Shown in pieces: positions 7,295 through 14,380 of a stretch of 16,349 bases of DNA. The notes beneath the pieces were generated by a model. That model saw nothing but the letters and a program-made list of their open reading frames with translations, was not told the DNA's origin and did not search any database. Position 1 is the first letter of the stretch; each line of letters starts with the position of its first letter. The stretch is from Bacteroidales bacterium (GTDB taxonomy: Bacteria; Bacteroidota; Bacteroidia; Bacteroidales; UBA4181). The position numbers and the translations under genes were made by a program. The stretch spans positions 1 through 16,349 of the forward strand of contig JAIRLS010000029.1 of the NCBI GenBank assembly GCA_031259205.1. The letters run 5' to 3'.

Positions 7295-8611
7295 TTATTT
7301 CCGGCCTATGCCGAGATAGATCAGTCCGTTTTCGGCCAGTTCGTTTTTGTCGTAGATGTTCCGTCCGTCAATGACCAGAGGATGTTTGAGCGTTTTTTTG
7401 ACCACCGGCCAACTGGGCATGCGGAAATCCGTCCATTCCGTTACCAGCATCACGGCGTCGGCGTCAATGGCGGCTTCATACTTGTCCTTGCAATAGACTA
7501 CCGGCACGGAAATATATTTCCCGGCTTCTTCCATGGCTACCGGATCGTATGCTCTAACGCTGATTCCGGCGGCCGTCAATTGTTCGATCAGCGCCAGCGA
7601 CGGCGCTTCCCGCATGTCGTCGGTTTCGGGCTTAAACGACAATCCCCACAGGGCGACGGTCTTACCTTTCAAATCGCCGCGGTAATAACCGGACAGTTTG
7701 TGGAACAGTATGCTTTTCTGATTTTCGTTTACTTTTTCCACGGCTTCTATAACGTGCATCGTGTAGCCGTTGTCCTTCGCTGTTTTGATGAGCGCTTTCA
7801 CATCTTTCGGGAAACAGGATCCTCCATAACCGCATCCCGCATAGAGGAATTTTTGTCCTATGCGGCTGTCAGAGCCTATTCCCTTGCGTATCATATTGAT
7901 GTCGGCGCCCACGATTTCACAAAGATTGGCCATATCGTTCATGAAACTGATGCGGGTGGCCAGCATCGCATTGGCAGCGTATTTGGTCATCTCGGCAGAA
8001 GCCACATCCATGAAAATGACAGGAAAATTGTTCAGCAGGAACGGATGATACAGCCGTTTCAGGATGTTTTCCGCCTTTTCCGACTCTACCCCTAATACCA
8101 CTCTTTCGGGATACATGAAATCGCGTACGGCTGCGCCTTCTTTCAGAAATTCAGGATTGGACGCCACATCAAAGGCAAGATGGACGCCGCGCCGGTCTAA
8201 TTCGCGCTGAACGGTTTCACGTACTTTGGACGCAGTTCCCACAGGCACCGTGCTTTTGGTAACTATCAGCAGGTATTTCCGCATGTTGGCGCCGATAGTG
8301 GCCGCTACTTCCAACACATATTTCAGATCGGCGCTTCCGTCTTCTCCGGGAGGGGTGCCGACGGCAATAAATACGGTTTCCATCCCGTCCAGGCATGAAG
8401 CCAGATCAGTGTGAAATTTCAGGCGTTCCGCCTGTATGTTCTTCAGCACAAGTTCTTCCAGTCCCGGCTCGTATATGGGGACAAGTCCCCTGTTCAAATT
8501 TTCGATTTTCTGCCTGTCTACGTCTATGCACGTCACATCCAGCCCCACTTCCGCAAAACATGTGCCGGTAACCAGCCCCACATATCCTGTTCCTATAATA
8601 GCGATTTTCAT
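7295..8611 (-). CDS. ugd: UDP-glucose 6-dehydrogenase
   Basis: 438 residues, complete. It oxidises UDP-glucose to UDP-glucuronate with two NAD+, a precursor for surface glycans. It has the NAD-binding motif GTGYVGLVTG (7-16), VGTPPGEDGSADL (84-96), STVPVGT (120-126), NPEFLKEGAAVRDFMYPERVV (152-172), the helix with KYAANAMLATRISFMND (210-226) and the catalytic CGYGGSCFPKD (260-270), Cys266 being the nucleophile. The C-terminal part has LWGLSFKPETDDMREAPS. The start is ATG at 8609-8611, with a -7 box candidate at 8639-8646. No operon partners: the next minus-strand gene upstream is the flippase, 880 bp away. Symbol ugd/tuaD-type; ugd is used here. Confidence 0.96.
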   Translation of the reverse strand: MKIAIIGTGYVGLVTGTCFAEVGLDVTCIDVDRQKIENLNRGLVPIYEPGLEELVLKNIQAERLKFHTDLASCLDGMETVFIAVGTPPGEDGSADLKYVLEVAATIGANMRKYLLIVTKSTVPVGTASKVRETVQRELDRRGVHLAFDVASNPEFLKEGAAVRDFMYPERVVLGVESEKAENILKRLYHPFLLNNFPVIFMDVASAEMTKYAANAMLATRISFMNDMANLCEIVGADINMIRKGIGSDSRIGQKFLYAGCGYGGSCFPKDVKALIKTAKDNGYTMHVIEAVEKVNENQKSILFHKLSGYYRGDLKGKTVALWGLSFKPETDDMREAPSLALIEQLTAAGISVRAYDPVAMEEAGKYISVPVVYCKDKYEAAIDADAVMLVTEWTDFRMPSWPVVKKTLKHPLVIDGRNIYDKNELAENGLIYLGIGRK

Positions 8612-8638
8612 TGTTTTAATAATGATTTAAAAAAAATG

Positions 8639-8646
8639 CAAAGCTA
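8639..8646 (-). promoter_or_regulatory. Candidate -7 box for ugd
   Basis: Read on the minus strand this is TAGCTTTG, an exact match to TAnnTTTG, ending 27 bases before the ugd ATG. The upstream spacer is AT-rich, but no clear TTTG -33 box is seen at 19-21 bases. Confidence 0.45.
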
Positions 8647-8688
8647 CACAAAAATTTAATAATTGAACATCCTCTTTTTTCCCCTGCA

Positions 8689-9133
8689 ATGGAGTCTGCC
8701 CTTACAATGACGATGCGACAATTTGAAATGCACCTCTTTGCTTACGCGAATACAATTGTGGCAGTCGGCGAACAGGATTTTGCTATTGCCGGCGACGAAT
8801 TGGCTATCGCCGATTTCGTATTTCCCGTCGGCGACCTCGACCTTGTCTCACAATTGTTGGATATTGCTATCGCCGATGACGAATTGGCTATCGCCGGCGA
8901 CGAATTTGCTATCGCCGGCGACGAATTTGCTATCGCCGATGACGAATTTGCTATCGCCGATTTCGGATTTCCTGTCGGCGACCTCGACTTCGTCGCAAAA
9001 ATCGTTGGATTTTGCTGTCGCCGATGGCAAACAGGCCGTCCACAATGGCAATGTCCCTGTCGCCGACGGAAAAGTCGCCGTCAATGACCGCAAATTCGAG
9101 CAAAAAAACACGGATTATTCTTGTCGGCGATAG
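8689..9133 (+). pseudogene. Possible frameshifted heptad-repeat protein gene (strand uncertain)
   Basis: One plus-strand frame runs from ATG 8689 through the heptad array, and a second frame carries on to TAG 9131-9133 with the same kind of motif (LDFAVADGKQAV, VPVADGKVAV). Comparing the two copies of the superperiod, the second has one extra base in the A run at 8997-9001. Removing it would join both into one 147-residue reading frame in which SQLLDIAIAD and AKSLDFAVAD line up. The minus strand would also be rejoined by the same change (FAIGDSKIQ with SEIGDSKFVIGDS), so the strand cannot be chosen. It has no known domain, signal peptide or convincing promoter. It may equally be non-coding minisatellite DNA. 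Confidence 0.25.
8782..8970. repeat. 21-bp tandem repeat encoding heptapeptides, with a 147-bp superperiod
   Basis: Units starting GCTATCGCC and ending GACGAATTT or a close variant begin at 8782, 8803, 8866, 8887, 8908, 8929 and 8950, each exactly 21 bases. The five units from 8866 to 8970 are directly in tandem; 8887-8907 and 8908-8928 are identical. Read on the plus strand they give AIAGDEL, AIADFVF, AIADDEL, AIAGDEF, AIAGDEF, AIADDEF and AIADFGF; on the minus strand they give SKFVAGD/SKFVIGD. The unit at 8803 and its non-repeat tail (FPVGDLDLV) recur at 8950 (FPVGDLDFV), 147 bases or seven units later, so a larger block was duplicated too. Several units contain the palindrome TCGCCGGCGA. 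Confidence 0.9.
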
Positions 9134-9222
9134 AAATTCCCTGTTGAAAAAAAGCAATGCCGGAGTCGGCGATAGCAATATGCAATTCAAAAATAGAACC
9201 GTCGAGACTTTTGAAAGGAATA

Positions 9223-9240
9223 TTCCTGTCGAAACAGGAA
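9223..9240. repeat. Hairpin
   Basis: TTCCTGT and ACAGGAA form a perfect 7-bp stem with loop CGAA. It directly follows and overlaps the palindrome AGGAATATTCCT (9216-9227), so two alternative foldings compete. Confidence 0.5.
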
Positions 9241-9276
9241 AGACAGATGATTCAATACGAACTCATCCGTATGGGG

Positions 9277-9293
9277 GGCGTATGTGATACGCC
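9277..9293. repeat. Hairpin
   Basis: GGCGTAT and ATACGCC form a perfect 7-bp stem with loop GTG. It has the same layout (GGCG arm, 3-base loop) as the hairpin at 16188-16206 beside the other copy of the dispersed repeat. Confidence 0.6.
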
Positions 9294-9338
9294 ACGACAG
9301 GATCAACAGGGAATGTGCATCACCTGTCCTCCCCGTTC

Positions 9339-9422
9339 CGCCTCTACATTCGTGCCTTCGTACCTTCGTGCTTTCGCGCCTTCGTGCTTTCGCGCCTTCG
9401 CGCCTTCATAGCGCCTCAAAAA
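9339..9422 (-). repeat. Dispersed intergenic repeat, copy 1 (minus orientation)
   Basis: Its two ends match a second copy at 16124-16192 in reverse complement: 18 bases at 9405-9422 and 22 bases at 9339-9360 are identical between copies. The centre differs: here it is filled by the 8-bp minisatellite, in the other copy by unrelated sequence. The shared ends contain GAGGCGCTATGAA and GAATGTAGAGGCG when read in the minus direction. Confidence 0.8.
9353..9408. repeat. 8-bp minisatellite, seven units
   Basis: Seven consecutive 8-base units of the form NRCCTTCG or NGCTTTCG: TGCCTTCG, TACCTTCG, TGCTTTCG, CGCCTTCG, TGCTTTCG, CGCCTTCG, CGCCTTCA. Because 8 is not a multiple of 3, it is unlikely to be coding. 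Confidence 0.9.
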
Positions 9423-9438
9423 GGATGTAGCCCTTTTT
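9418..9438 (-). terminator. Terminator-like hairpin downstream of the flippase gene
   Basis: AAAAAGG and CCTTTTT form a 7-bp stem around a 7-base loop. Read on the minus strand the 3' arm ends in five T residues, 53 bases beyond the flippase stop, which suits an intrinsic terminator for the metG-purB-flippase transcript. The stem is symmetrical and could act in both directions. Confidence 0.45.
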
Positions 9439-9490
9439 CCTGTGTTGTCTGTATGGCTATTTCAGGGCATGACAGGTTTAAACGATTGAA

Positions 9491-10837
9491 TCAAACGATG
9501 TAAATAATCCTGTGGTCAATCAAAACAAACACGATTCCGATAAGGACGGAATAAAAAAAGTACCATCCCAGCGAAATGTACGATTGCGGCGGTATTTTCA
9601 ACTTTTTATAGACATAGGCAATCAGGATGAGTTTTTCCGCAATATGGATCAGCCCGGAGCCTAATGCAATGCCTACTACATTGTAATATTGTACGAAAAA
9701 CAAACCTGTGGGGATATTGAGTATAAATTCAAAAACAGACGCCCGCATCAGCACTCCGGTTTTCTTCATTCCTATGAGGATGGTTTGCGGAAACACGATT
9801 CTGCTGATGATCATCAACTGATAGACCATGAATACGTCGGCGCTACGGTAAAAACTGTCGTTGAACAATATTTTTCCGTAAAGTAATTTGCTAAAGATCA
9901 TAATCAGAATGGACAGGGGAAAAAGAAGATGCATCAATCGAAGCGATTTCTTTTTGATTTCCGCCAGCACTTTCGGAATATCTTTTTTAATTGAAAAACG
10001 GGTCAGGAGCGCATTGTGCAAGCCGGAAGTGAGTATCACTACCAAAGGAAATTCCTTGCATCCGTAGCGGAAGATGGCGAATTTTTCCTTGTCGAAGGCA
10101 ATGGTGGCCACCAGTCCGTCGAGGTATTGGGTGGAACCGCTAAGCAGTGCGCTGAGCATGATAGGGTAGCCCACATACAGGTTGTTCAGGATGAAAGGGA
10201 GAGAGATTTTGAATTCGGCATAGCGGTATATCATGCCGAGGAGATAGAGGAAACGGAAAAAGTTGACGGCAATTAGCCCCCAAATGGCAGATTCGAGGCC
10301 TGCTCCCAGCATCACGGGAAAGCAGACGGCGCAGGTTTGCAGCGTCATGGAAATAACTCCATAAACAAAGATGTGTTGCGGCTTGTCCTGTAACAGGTAA
10401 ATATGCTCTATCAACGGCGTGGTGTTGCTTAGGATAAAATAGATAATCAACAGAAAGGGATAAGGTATTTTGGAAACACCTATCGAAGCACGAAAACCGG
10501 CGTGGAACATCAGCCATATCAACAGGGCAAAAGCAAGGCTGAAAATCAGCAGCAGCAGGAAGGCATTGAACAGTTCGGGCGATTTTCCTTCTATGCGTTT
10601 GTGCTGTACGAAGGCAAGGCTACGTTTGGAAAGCGGCAGGAAGGACTGTATGATGCCCGTTACCCAGAAAAAACTCAACGCACCGCTGATGTACAGCATC
10701 ATTTCCCACTCGCCGATGTCGCTTTCCGACAAAGGCACCTTGGTGAAATAGATACTGATGATCAGGAAACATAAAAACCGCAACATTTGAAACAGTTGCA
10801 GCGCCGACACGTTATTGATTTTAAAAGGTAGCGTCAA
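9491..10837 (-). CDS. MOP-superfamily flippase (oligosaccharide/polysaccharide exporter, Wzx-like)
   Basis: 448 residues, about 12 hydrophobic segments, for instance 14-30, 46-65, 92-113, 124-142, 157-177, 184-204, 303-319 and 426-444, with short charged loops between. The N-terminus NVSALQLFQMLRFLCFLIISI is typical of family members that move lipid-linked sugars across the inner membrane. The frame is open up to the purB stop; the first usable codon is TTG at 10835-10837, giving a 21-base gap after purB, while the first ATG would be at residue 18 and would cut into the first membrane segment, so TTG is preferred. It is the last gene after metG and purB. There is no glycosyltransferase cluster around it, so its substrate is unknown. 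ugd, about 0.9 kb downstream, might supply UDP-glucuronate, but that is only a guess. Confidence 0.85.
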   Translation of the reverse strand: MTLPFKINNVSALQLFQMLRFLCFLIISIYFTKVPLSESDIGEWEMMLYISGALSFFWVTGIIQSFLPLSKRSLAFVQHKRIEGKSPELFNAFLLLLIFSLAFALLIWLMFHAGFRASIGVSKIPYPFLLIIYFILSNTTPLIEHIYLLQDKPQHIFVYGVISMTLQTCAVCFPVMLGAGLESAIWGLIAVNFFRFLYLLGMIYRYAEFKISLPFILNNLYVGYPIMLSALLSGSTQYLDGLVATIAFDKEKFAIFRYGCKEFPLVVILTSGLHNALLTRFSIKKDIPKVLAEIKKKSLRLMHLLFPLSILIMIFSKLLYGKILFNDSFYRSADVFMVYQLMIISRIVFPQTILIGMKKTGVLMRASVFEFILNIPTGLFFVQYYNVVGIALGSGLIHIAEKLILIAYVYKKLKIPPQSYISLGWYFFYSVLIGIVFVLIDHRIIYIV

Positions 10838-10858
10838 TGATTGATATTCTTTAACAGG

Positions 10859-12202
10859 TTAGACACCGGTATAATTGAAGGGAGTGATTCTTTTCAGTTT
10901 GCTTTTTACGTCGGGCAACAGGTCTAAGGTATCAATGAACGCTTCCATCTTTTGCCGGTCGATGTTTTCCCCCGTGCGTGTCAAGGCTTTCAGCGCTTCG
11001 TAGGGTTTGGGATAGCCTTCGCGACGCAGAACGGTCTGGATGCCTTCGCTCACTACCGCCCAGTTGCGTAGAAGGTCGGCTTCCAGCGCCGCCGGGTTGA
11101 TCACCAGCTTGTCCAGTCCTTTTGTCAGCGAGGCAAGGGCAATGACGGTATGCGCCATCGGCACGCCCAGATTACGCAGTACGGTGGAATCGGTAAGGTC
11201 GCGCTGCATACGCGATATCGGCAGTTTGCCCGCGAGATATTCCCACAAAGCATTGGCAATACCCAGATTCCCTTCGGCATTCTCAAAATCAATCGGATTC
11301 ACTTTATGGGGCATTGCCGACGAGCCGACTTCCGTGTTTACGATTTTTTGTTTGAAATAGTCTTGAGATATATACATCCACAGATCACGGCATAAGTCGG
11401 TCAATATATTGCCGATACGTTTGAAGGCGTCGCACTGTGCGGCGAGGTTGTCGTAGTGTTCGATCTGGGTGGTGGTGCGGCTTCGGCTCAATCCCAGCGT
11501 GTCGTTCACAAAACGGTCGGCAAAAGATTTCCAGTCGATTTCCGGACAGGCGGCATGATGGGCGTTGAAATTGCCGGTTGCCCCTCCGAATTTTGCCGAA
11601 AACGGAACGGCAAGCAGTTGCCGGAACTGTACTTCGAGCCTTTCGACATACACGGCTATCTCTTTTCCCAGGCGGGTGGGCGATGCCGGTTGCCCATGAG
11701 TGCGCGCCAACATGGGCGTTTGTGCAAACAGGCTCGCCTGCTCGCGCAAACGCTGCAACACTTCGGAAAACGCGGGAATATACACCGCTTGTACCGCTTC
11801 CTTGTGGGACAACGGGATGGCAGTGTTATTGATGTCTTGAGAAGTAAGGCCGAAATGAATAAATTCGCCGAAAGAAGCCATTCCCAGCCGGCCAAATTCC
11901 TCTTTCAGGTAATATTCCACTGCCTTTACGTCATGGTTGGTTTCGCGTTCTATTGCTTTCACTCGTTGGGCAGCCCGTTCATCGTATGTACGGTAAATAT
12001 CGCGTAAAAGCTCGAATTTTGAGCGGTCAACCGAGGCTAAGGGCGGCAAGGGTATCCCGCACAAGGCAATAAAATACTCCACTTCCACCCTTATCCGGTA
12101 GCGGATAAGAGCATATTCCGAATAATAATCGGTCAGTGCAGCCGTCTTGCTGCGGTACCTGCCGTCAACAGGCGAAATAGCGGTCAATTGATTCAACTCC
12201 AT
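10859..12202 (-). CDS. purB: Adenylosuccinate lyase
   Basis: 447 residues, complete. It cleaves SAICAR to AICAR and adenylosuccinate to AMP, both releasing fumarate, in purine synthesis. The start LTAISPVDGRYRSKT is diagnostic. TNHDVKAVEYYL (88-99), FGLTSQDINNTA (117-128) and ARTHGQPASPT (166-176, His169) are active-site segments, and GSSAMPHKVNP (293-303) is the fumarase/aspartase-superfamily signature loop with the catalytic Ser. The length matches the Bacteroidetes/gamma-proteobacterial form (about 450). The start is ATG at 12200-12202, 36 bases after metG. Probably cotranscribed with metG and the flippase gene. Confidence 0.96.
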   Translation of the reverse strand: MELNQLTAISPVDGRYRSKTAALTDYYSEYALIRYRIRVEVEYFIALCGIPLPPLASVDRSKFELLRDIYRTYDERAAQRVKAIERETNHDVKAVEYYLKEEFGRLGMASFGEFIHFGLTSQDINNTAIPLSHKEAVQAVYIPAFSEVLQRLREQASLFAQTPMLARTHGQPASPTRLGKEIAVYVERLEVQFRQLLAVPFSAKFGGATGNFNAHHAACPEIDWKSFADRFVNDTLGLSRSRTTTQIEHYDNLAAQCDAFKRIGNILTDLCRDLWMYISQDYFKQKIVNTEVGSSAMPHKVNPIDFENAEGNLGIANALWEYLAGKLPISRMQRDLTDSTVLRNLGVPMAHTVIALASLTKGLDKLVINPAALEADLLRNWAVVSEGIQTVLRREGYPKPYEALKALTRTGENIDRQKMEAFIDTLDLLPDVKSKLKRITPFNYTGV

Positions 12203-12238
12203 TGTAGGTCATATATTAATTAAATCGGCCATTAACTG

Positions 12239-14275
12239 TCAACTGATGGTTGATCCGTTGGCTACTGCGCGTTCCGGAACGACAAACACAAGTTTTCCGT
12301 CGGCGTCTTCTGCCAGCAGCAACATGCCTTGCGATACGACGCCTTTCAACGTGCGGGGGGCAAGGTTCACCACTACGCTCACCTGCTTGCCGGGCAGTTC
12401 TTCCGGCGTGAAATACGGCGCTATGCCCGACACAATGGTGCGTTTGTCGATGCCGGTATCCACCAGCAGTTTCATCAGTTTGTCGGTTTTAGGCACTTTG
12501 GCGGCTTCCAGAATAGTGCCGGTGCGGATGTCTATCGTTGAAAATTCGTCAAATAAAATGTCGGGTTTTGCGGGCGCCGCTTTGCAGTCTTGTTGCGCGT
12601 TGGTTGTTTTGAGGGAGCCGAGTCGTTGCAATTGCTTTTCGATGGCGTCGTCTTCCACTTTTTCAAAAAGCAGTACCGGTTTGTTCAGTTCGTGTCCTGC
12701 GGGCAGGAGGTCGCTCTCGCCGATGCGTTCCCACGGTATGTCGGGCAGGCGGAGCATGTTTTTGAGTTTTGCGGAACTGAACGGCAGGAACGGTTCAAAA
12801 AGCAGAGCCATATTAGTGGTGAGTTGCAGTGCGAGGTTCAGGATGGTACGTGTACGAGCCTCGTCTGTTTTGATTATTTTCCACGGTTCGGCGTCTGCCA
12901 GATATTTATTTCCGAGACGGGCAAGACTCATCGCTTCTTTCAGGGCTTCGCGGAAACGGTAATTTTCCAGCGCGTTTTCCACCTTTTCCCTGATGAGGGC
13001 TATTTCCTGCATGGTTTCCCTGTCGACGTCCGTCCAAAGAGAGGTTTCAGGTGTTTTTCCGTTGAAATATCTATGTGTCAGTACCATTGTACGGTTTACG
13101 AAATTACCGTAAATGGCTACCAGTTCGTTATTGTTTCTGTCCTGAAAATCTTTCCACGTGAAGTTGTTGTCTTTCGTTTCGGGAGCATTGGCGGTCAGGA
13201 CGTAGCGCAGCACGTCTTCCTTGCCGGGAAAGTCGTCCAGATATTCGTGCAGCCACACTGCCCAGTTGCGTGTGGTGGATATTTTGTCGTTTTCGAGGTT
13301 CAGAAATTCGTTGGCGGGGACATTGCGCGGCAGGACGTACGATCCTTCCGCCTTGAGCATGGCGGGAAAGATGATGCAGTGGAATACGATGTTGTCTTTT
13401 CCGATGAAATGCACGATACAACTGTCGTCCGATTTCCAGTAGTCCTGCCATGTGTCGGGCAGCAGTTCGCGTGTGTTGGATATGTATCCGATAGGGGCGT
13501 CGAACCACACGTAGAGCACTTTTCCCTCCGCGCCTTCAATGGGGACGGGTATTCCCCAGTCCAGATCGCGGGTAACAGCGCGTGGCTGCAATCCGAGGTC
13601 GAGCCATGATTTGCATTGCCCGTATACATTGGGTTTCCACTCTTTGTGCTCTTCAAGTATCCATTTTCGCAGGAAGGAATCGTAGTTTTCGAGTGGTAAA
13701 TACCAGTGTTTAGTGGCTCTCATCACGGGTACGGAGCCGCTTAGTGCGGAACGCGGGTTTATCAGGTCGATGGGGTTGAGCGAGGTGCCGCATTGTTCGC
13801 ACTGGTCGCCATAGGCACGCTCGTTGCGGCAATATGGGCAGACGCCGGTGATATAACGGTCTGCTAAAAACTGCTGTGCTTCTTCGTCGTAGTACTGTTC
13901 GGTTTCTTTCTCCACGAAGCAGCCTTTTTCGTACAGCGTTTTGAAAAAATCGGAGGCCGTTTGATGATGAATGGCGGAGGTGGTGCGGGAATAAACATCA
14001 AAGGAGATGCCGAAGCGTTCAAACGATTCCTTGATGAGGGCATGGTAACGATCAACGATTTCTTTCGGCGACACGCCTTCTTTCCGCGCTTTGATGGTGA
14101 TGGGTACGCCGTGTTCGTCGCTACCGCCTACAAACACTACGTCCCTGCCACGCAGCCGCAGATAACGCGCGTAAATATCCGCCGGCACATAAACCCCCGC
14201 AAGATGCCCGATGTGTACCGGTCCGTTGGCGTAGGGCAGCGCCGAAGTCACCATGTATCGCTTGTATTCTTTCAT
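12239..14275 (-). CDS. metG: Methionyl-tRNA synthetase with C-terminal tRNA-binding domain
   Basis: 678 residues, complete. It charges tRNA-Met with methionine. It has HIGH at 21-24; a zinc knuckle with Cys146, Cys149, Cys159 and Cys162 (CPYC and CEQC); the WFDAPIGYISNT methionine-pocket region (257-268); and FLNLENDKISTTRNWAVWL with KISTT (331-335) in place of the textbook KMSKS, which I recall as normal in Bacteroidetes enzymes. After a helical anticodon-binding domain comes a low-complexity linker (about 552-572) and a Trbp111/EMAP-like tRNA-binding domain from about 576 (STIDIRTGTILEA) to the end. The start is ATG at 14273-14275 with a TAnnTTTG box 20 bases upstream. It heads the metG-purB-flippase group. 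Confidence 0.97.
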   Translation of the reverse strand: MKEYKRYMVTSALPYANGPVHIGHLAGVYVPADIYARYLRLRGRDVVFVGGSDEHGVPITIKARKEGVSPKEIVDRYHALIKESFERFGISFDVYSRTTSAIHHQTASDFFKTLYEKGCFVEKETEQYYDEEAQQFLADRYITGVCPYCRNERAYGDQCEQCGTSLNPIDLINPRSALSGSVPVMRATKHWYLPLENYDSFLRKWILEEHKEWKPNVYGQCKSWLDLGLQPRAVTRDLDWGIPVPIEGAEGKVLYVWFDAPIGYISNTRELLPDTWQDYWKSDDSCIVHFIGKDNIVFHCIIFPAMLKAEGSYVLPRNVPANEFLNLENDKISTTRNWAVWLHEYLDDFPGKEDVLRYVLTANAPETKDNNFTWKDFQDRNNNELVAIYGNFVNRTMVLTHRYFNGKTPETSLWTDVDRETMQEIALIREKVENALENYRFREALKEAMSLARLGNKYLADAEPWKIIKTDEARTRTILNLALQLTTNMALLFEPFLPFSSAKLKNMLRLPDIPWERIGESDLLPAGHELNKPVLLFEKVEDDAIEKQLQRLGSLKTTNAQQDCKAAPAKPDILFDEFSTIDIRTGTILEAAKVPKTDKLMKLLVDTGIDKRTIVSGIAPYFTPEELPGKQVSVVVNLAPRTLKGVVSQGMLLLAEDADGKLVFVVPERAVANGSTIS

Positions 14276-14295
14276 TGTCGCATTATTTCAAACGC

Positions 14296-14303
14296 CAAAA
14301 TTA
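14296..14303 (-). promoter_or_regulatory. Candidate -7 box for metG
   Basis: Read on the minus strand this is TAATTTTG, an exact TAnnTTTG match, ending 20 bases before the metG ATG. A T-rich tract lies at the -33 distance, but no clean TTTG. It falls in the 105-bp gap between the M48 protease stop and metG, where a new promoter would be expected. Confidence 0.45.
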
Positions 14304-14338
14304 GTTATTTTCGGGATAACATAAAAAAACGAAAGGAT

Positions 14339-14357
14339 AAAATCTTGTCCCGATTTT
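14339..14357 (-). terminator. Weak terminator-like hairpin after the M48 protease gene
   Basis: AAAATC and GATTTT form a 6-bp stem with a 7-base loop, 24 bases past the protease stop; a run of seven T residues follows 8 bases later on the minus strand. The stem is short and AT-rich, so this is a weak call. Confidence 0.3.
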
Positions 14358-14380
14358 CGAAACCTGCGATTAGCGGCGGG

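Larger units (their letters stand above)
8612..9490. other. 880-bp region without a confident gene, rich in repeats
   Basis: From left to right it holds the ugd promoter region, a repeat tract with TCGCCG/CGGCGA words (8764-9175), a group of hairpins (9216-9293), an 8-bp minisatellite inside a dispersed repeat (9339-9422), and a terminator-like hairpin (9418-9438). Several overlapping frames are open across the repeats on both strands, as expected when a stop-free 21-bp unit is iterated, so openness is not evidence of coding here. No tRNA-like or rRNA-like sequence was recognised. Confidence 0.8.

Noticed and set aside
8782..8970. CRISPR array
   Set aside because: The 21-bp units are directly contiguous, without unique spacers of constant length, and no cas gene is nearby.
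9188..9195. TAnnTTTG match on the minus strand as promoter for the heptad-repeat frame
   Set aside because: The predicted start of transcription would fall at or after the proposed start codon, and there is no -33 element. A chance match in AT-rich sequence is likely.
9157..9411. 84-codon plus-strand frame with RAFAPS-like repeats
   Set aside because: Its repetitive C-terminus is only the translation of the 8-bp minisatellite, whose period is not a multiple of three, and the frame crosses hairpins and the dispersed repeat.
8612..9490. tRNA or structured ncRNA in the gene-free region
   Set aside because: No cloverleaf, T-loop GTTCRANNC with matching acceptor arms, or known riboswitch core was seen; only simple hairpins are present.
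13230..13290. metG lacking the KMSKS motif
   Set aside because: KISTT sits at the right place in an otherwise canonical enzyme, and I recall KIST-type signatures as usual in Bacteroidetes MetRS, so this is not a defect.
12590..13609. Long open frame (339 codons) on the plus strand
   Set aside because: It lies antisense inside metG, whose motifs are complete. The translation has no recognisable domain and its openness is a by-product of metG codon use.
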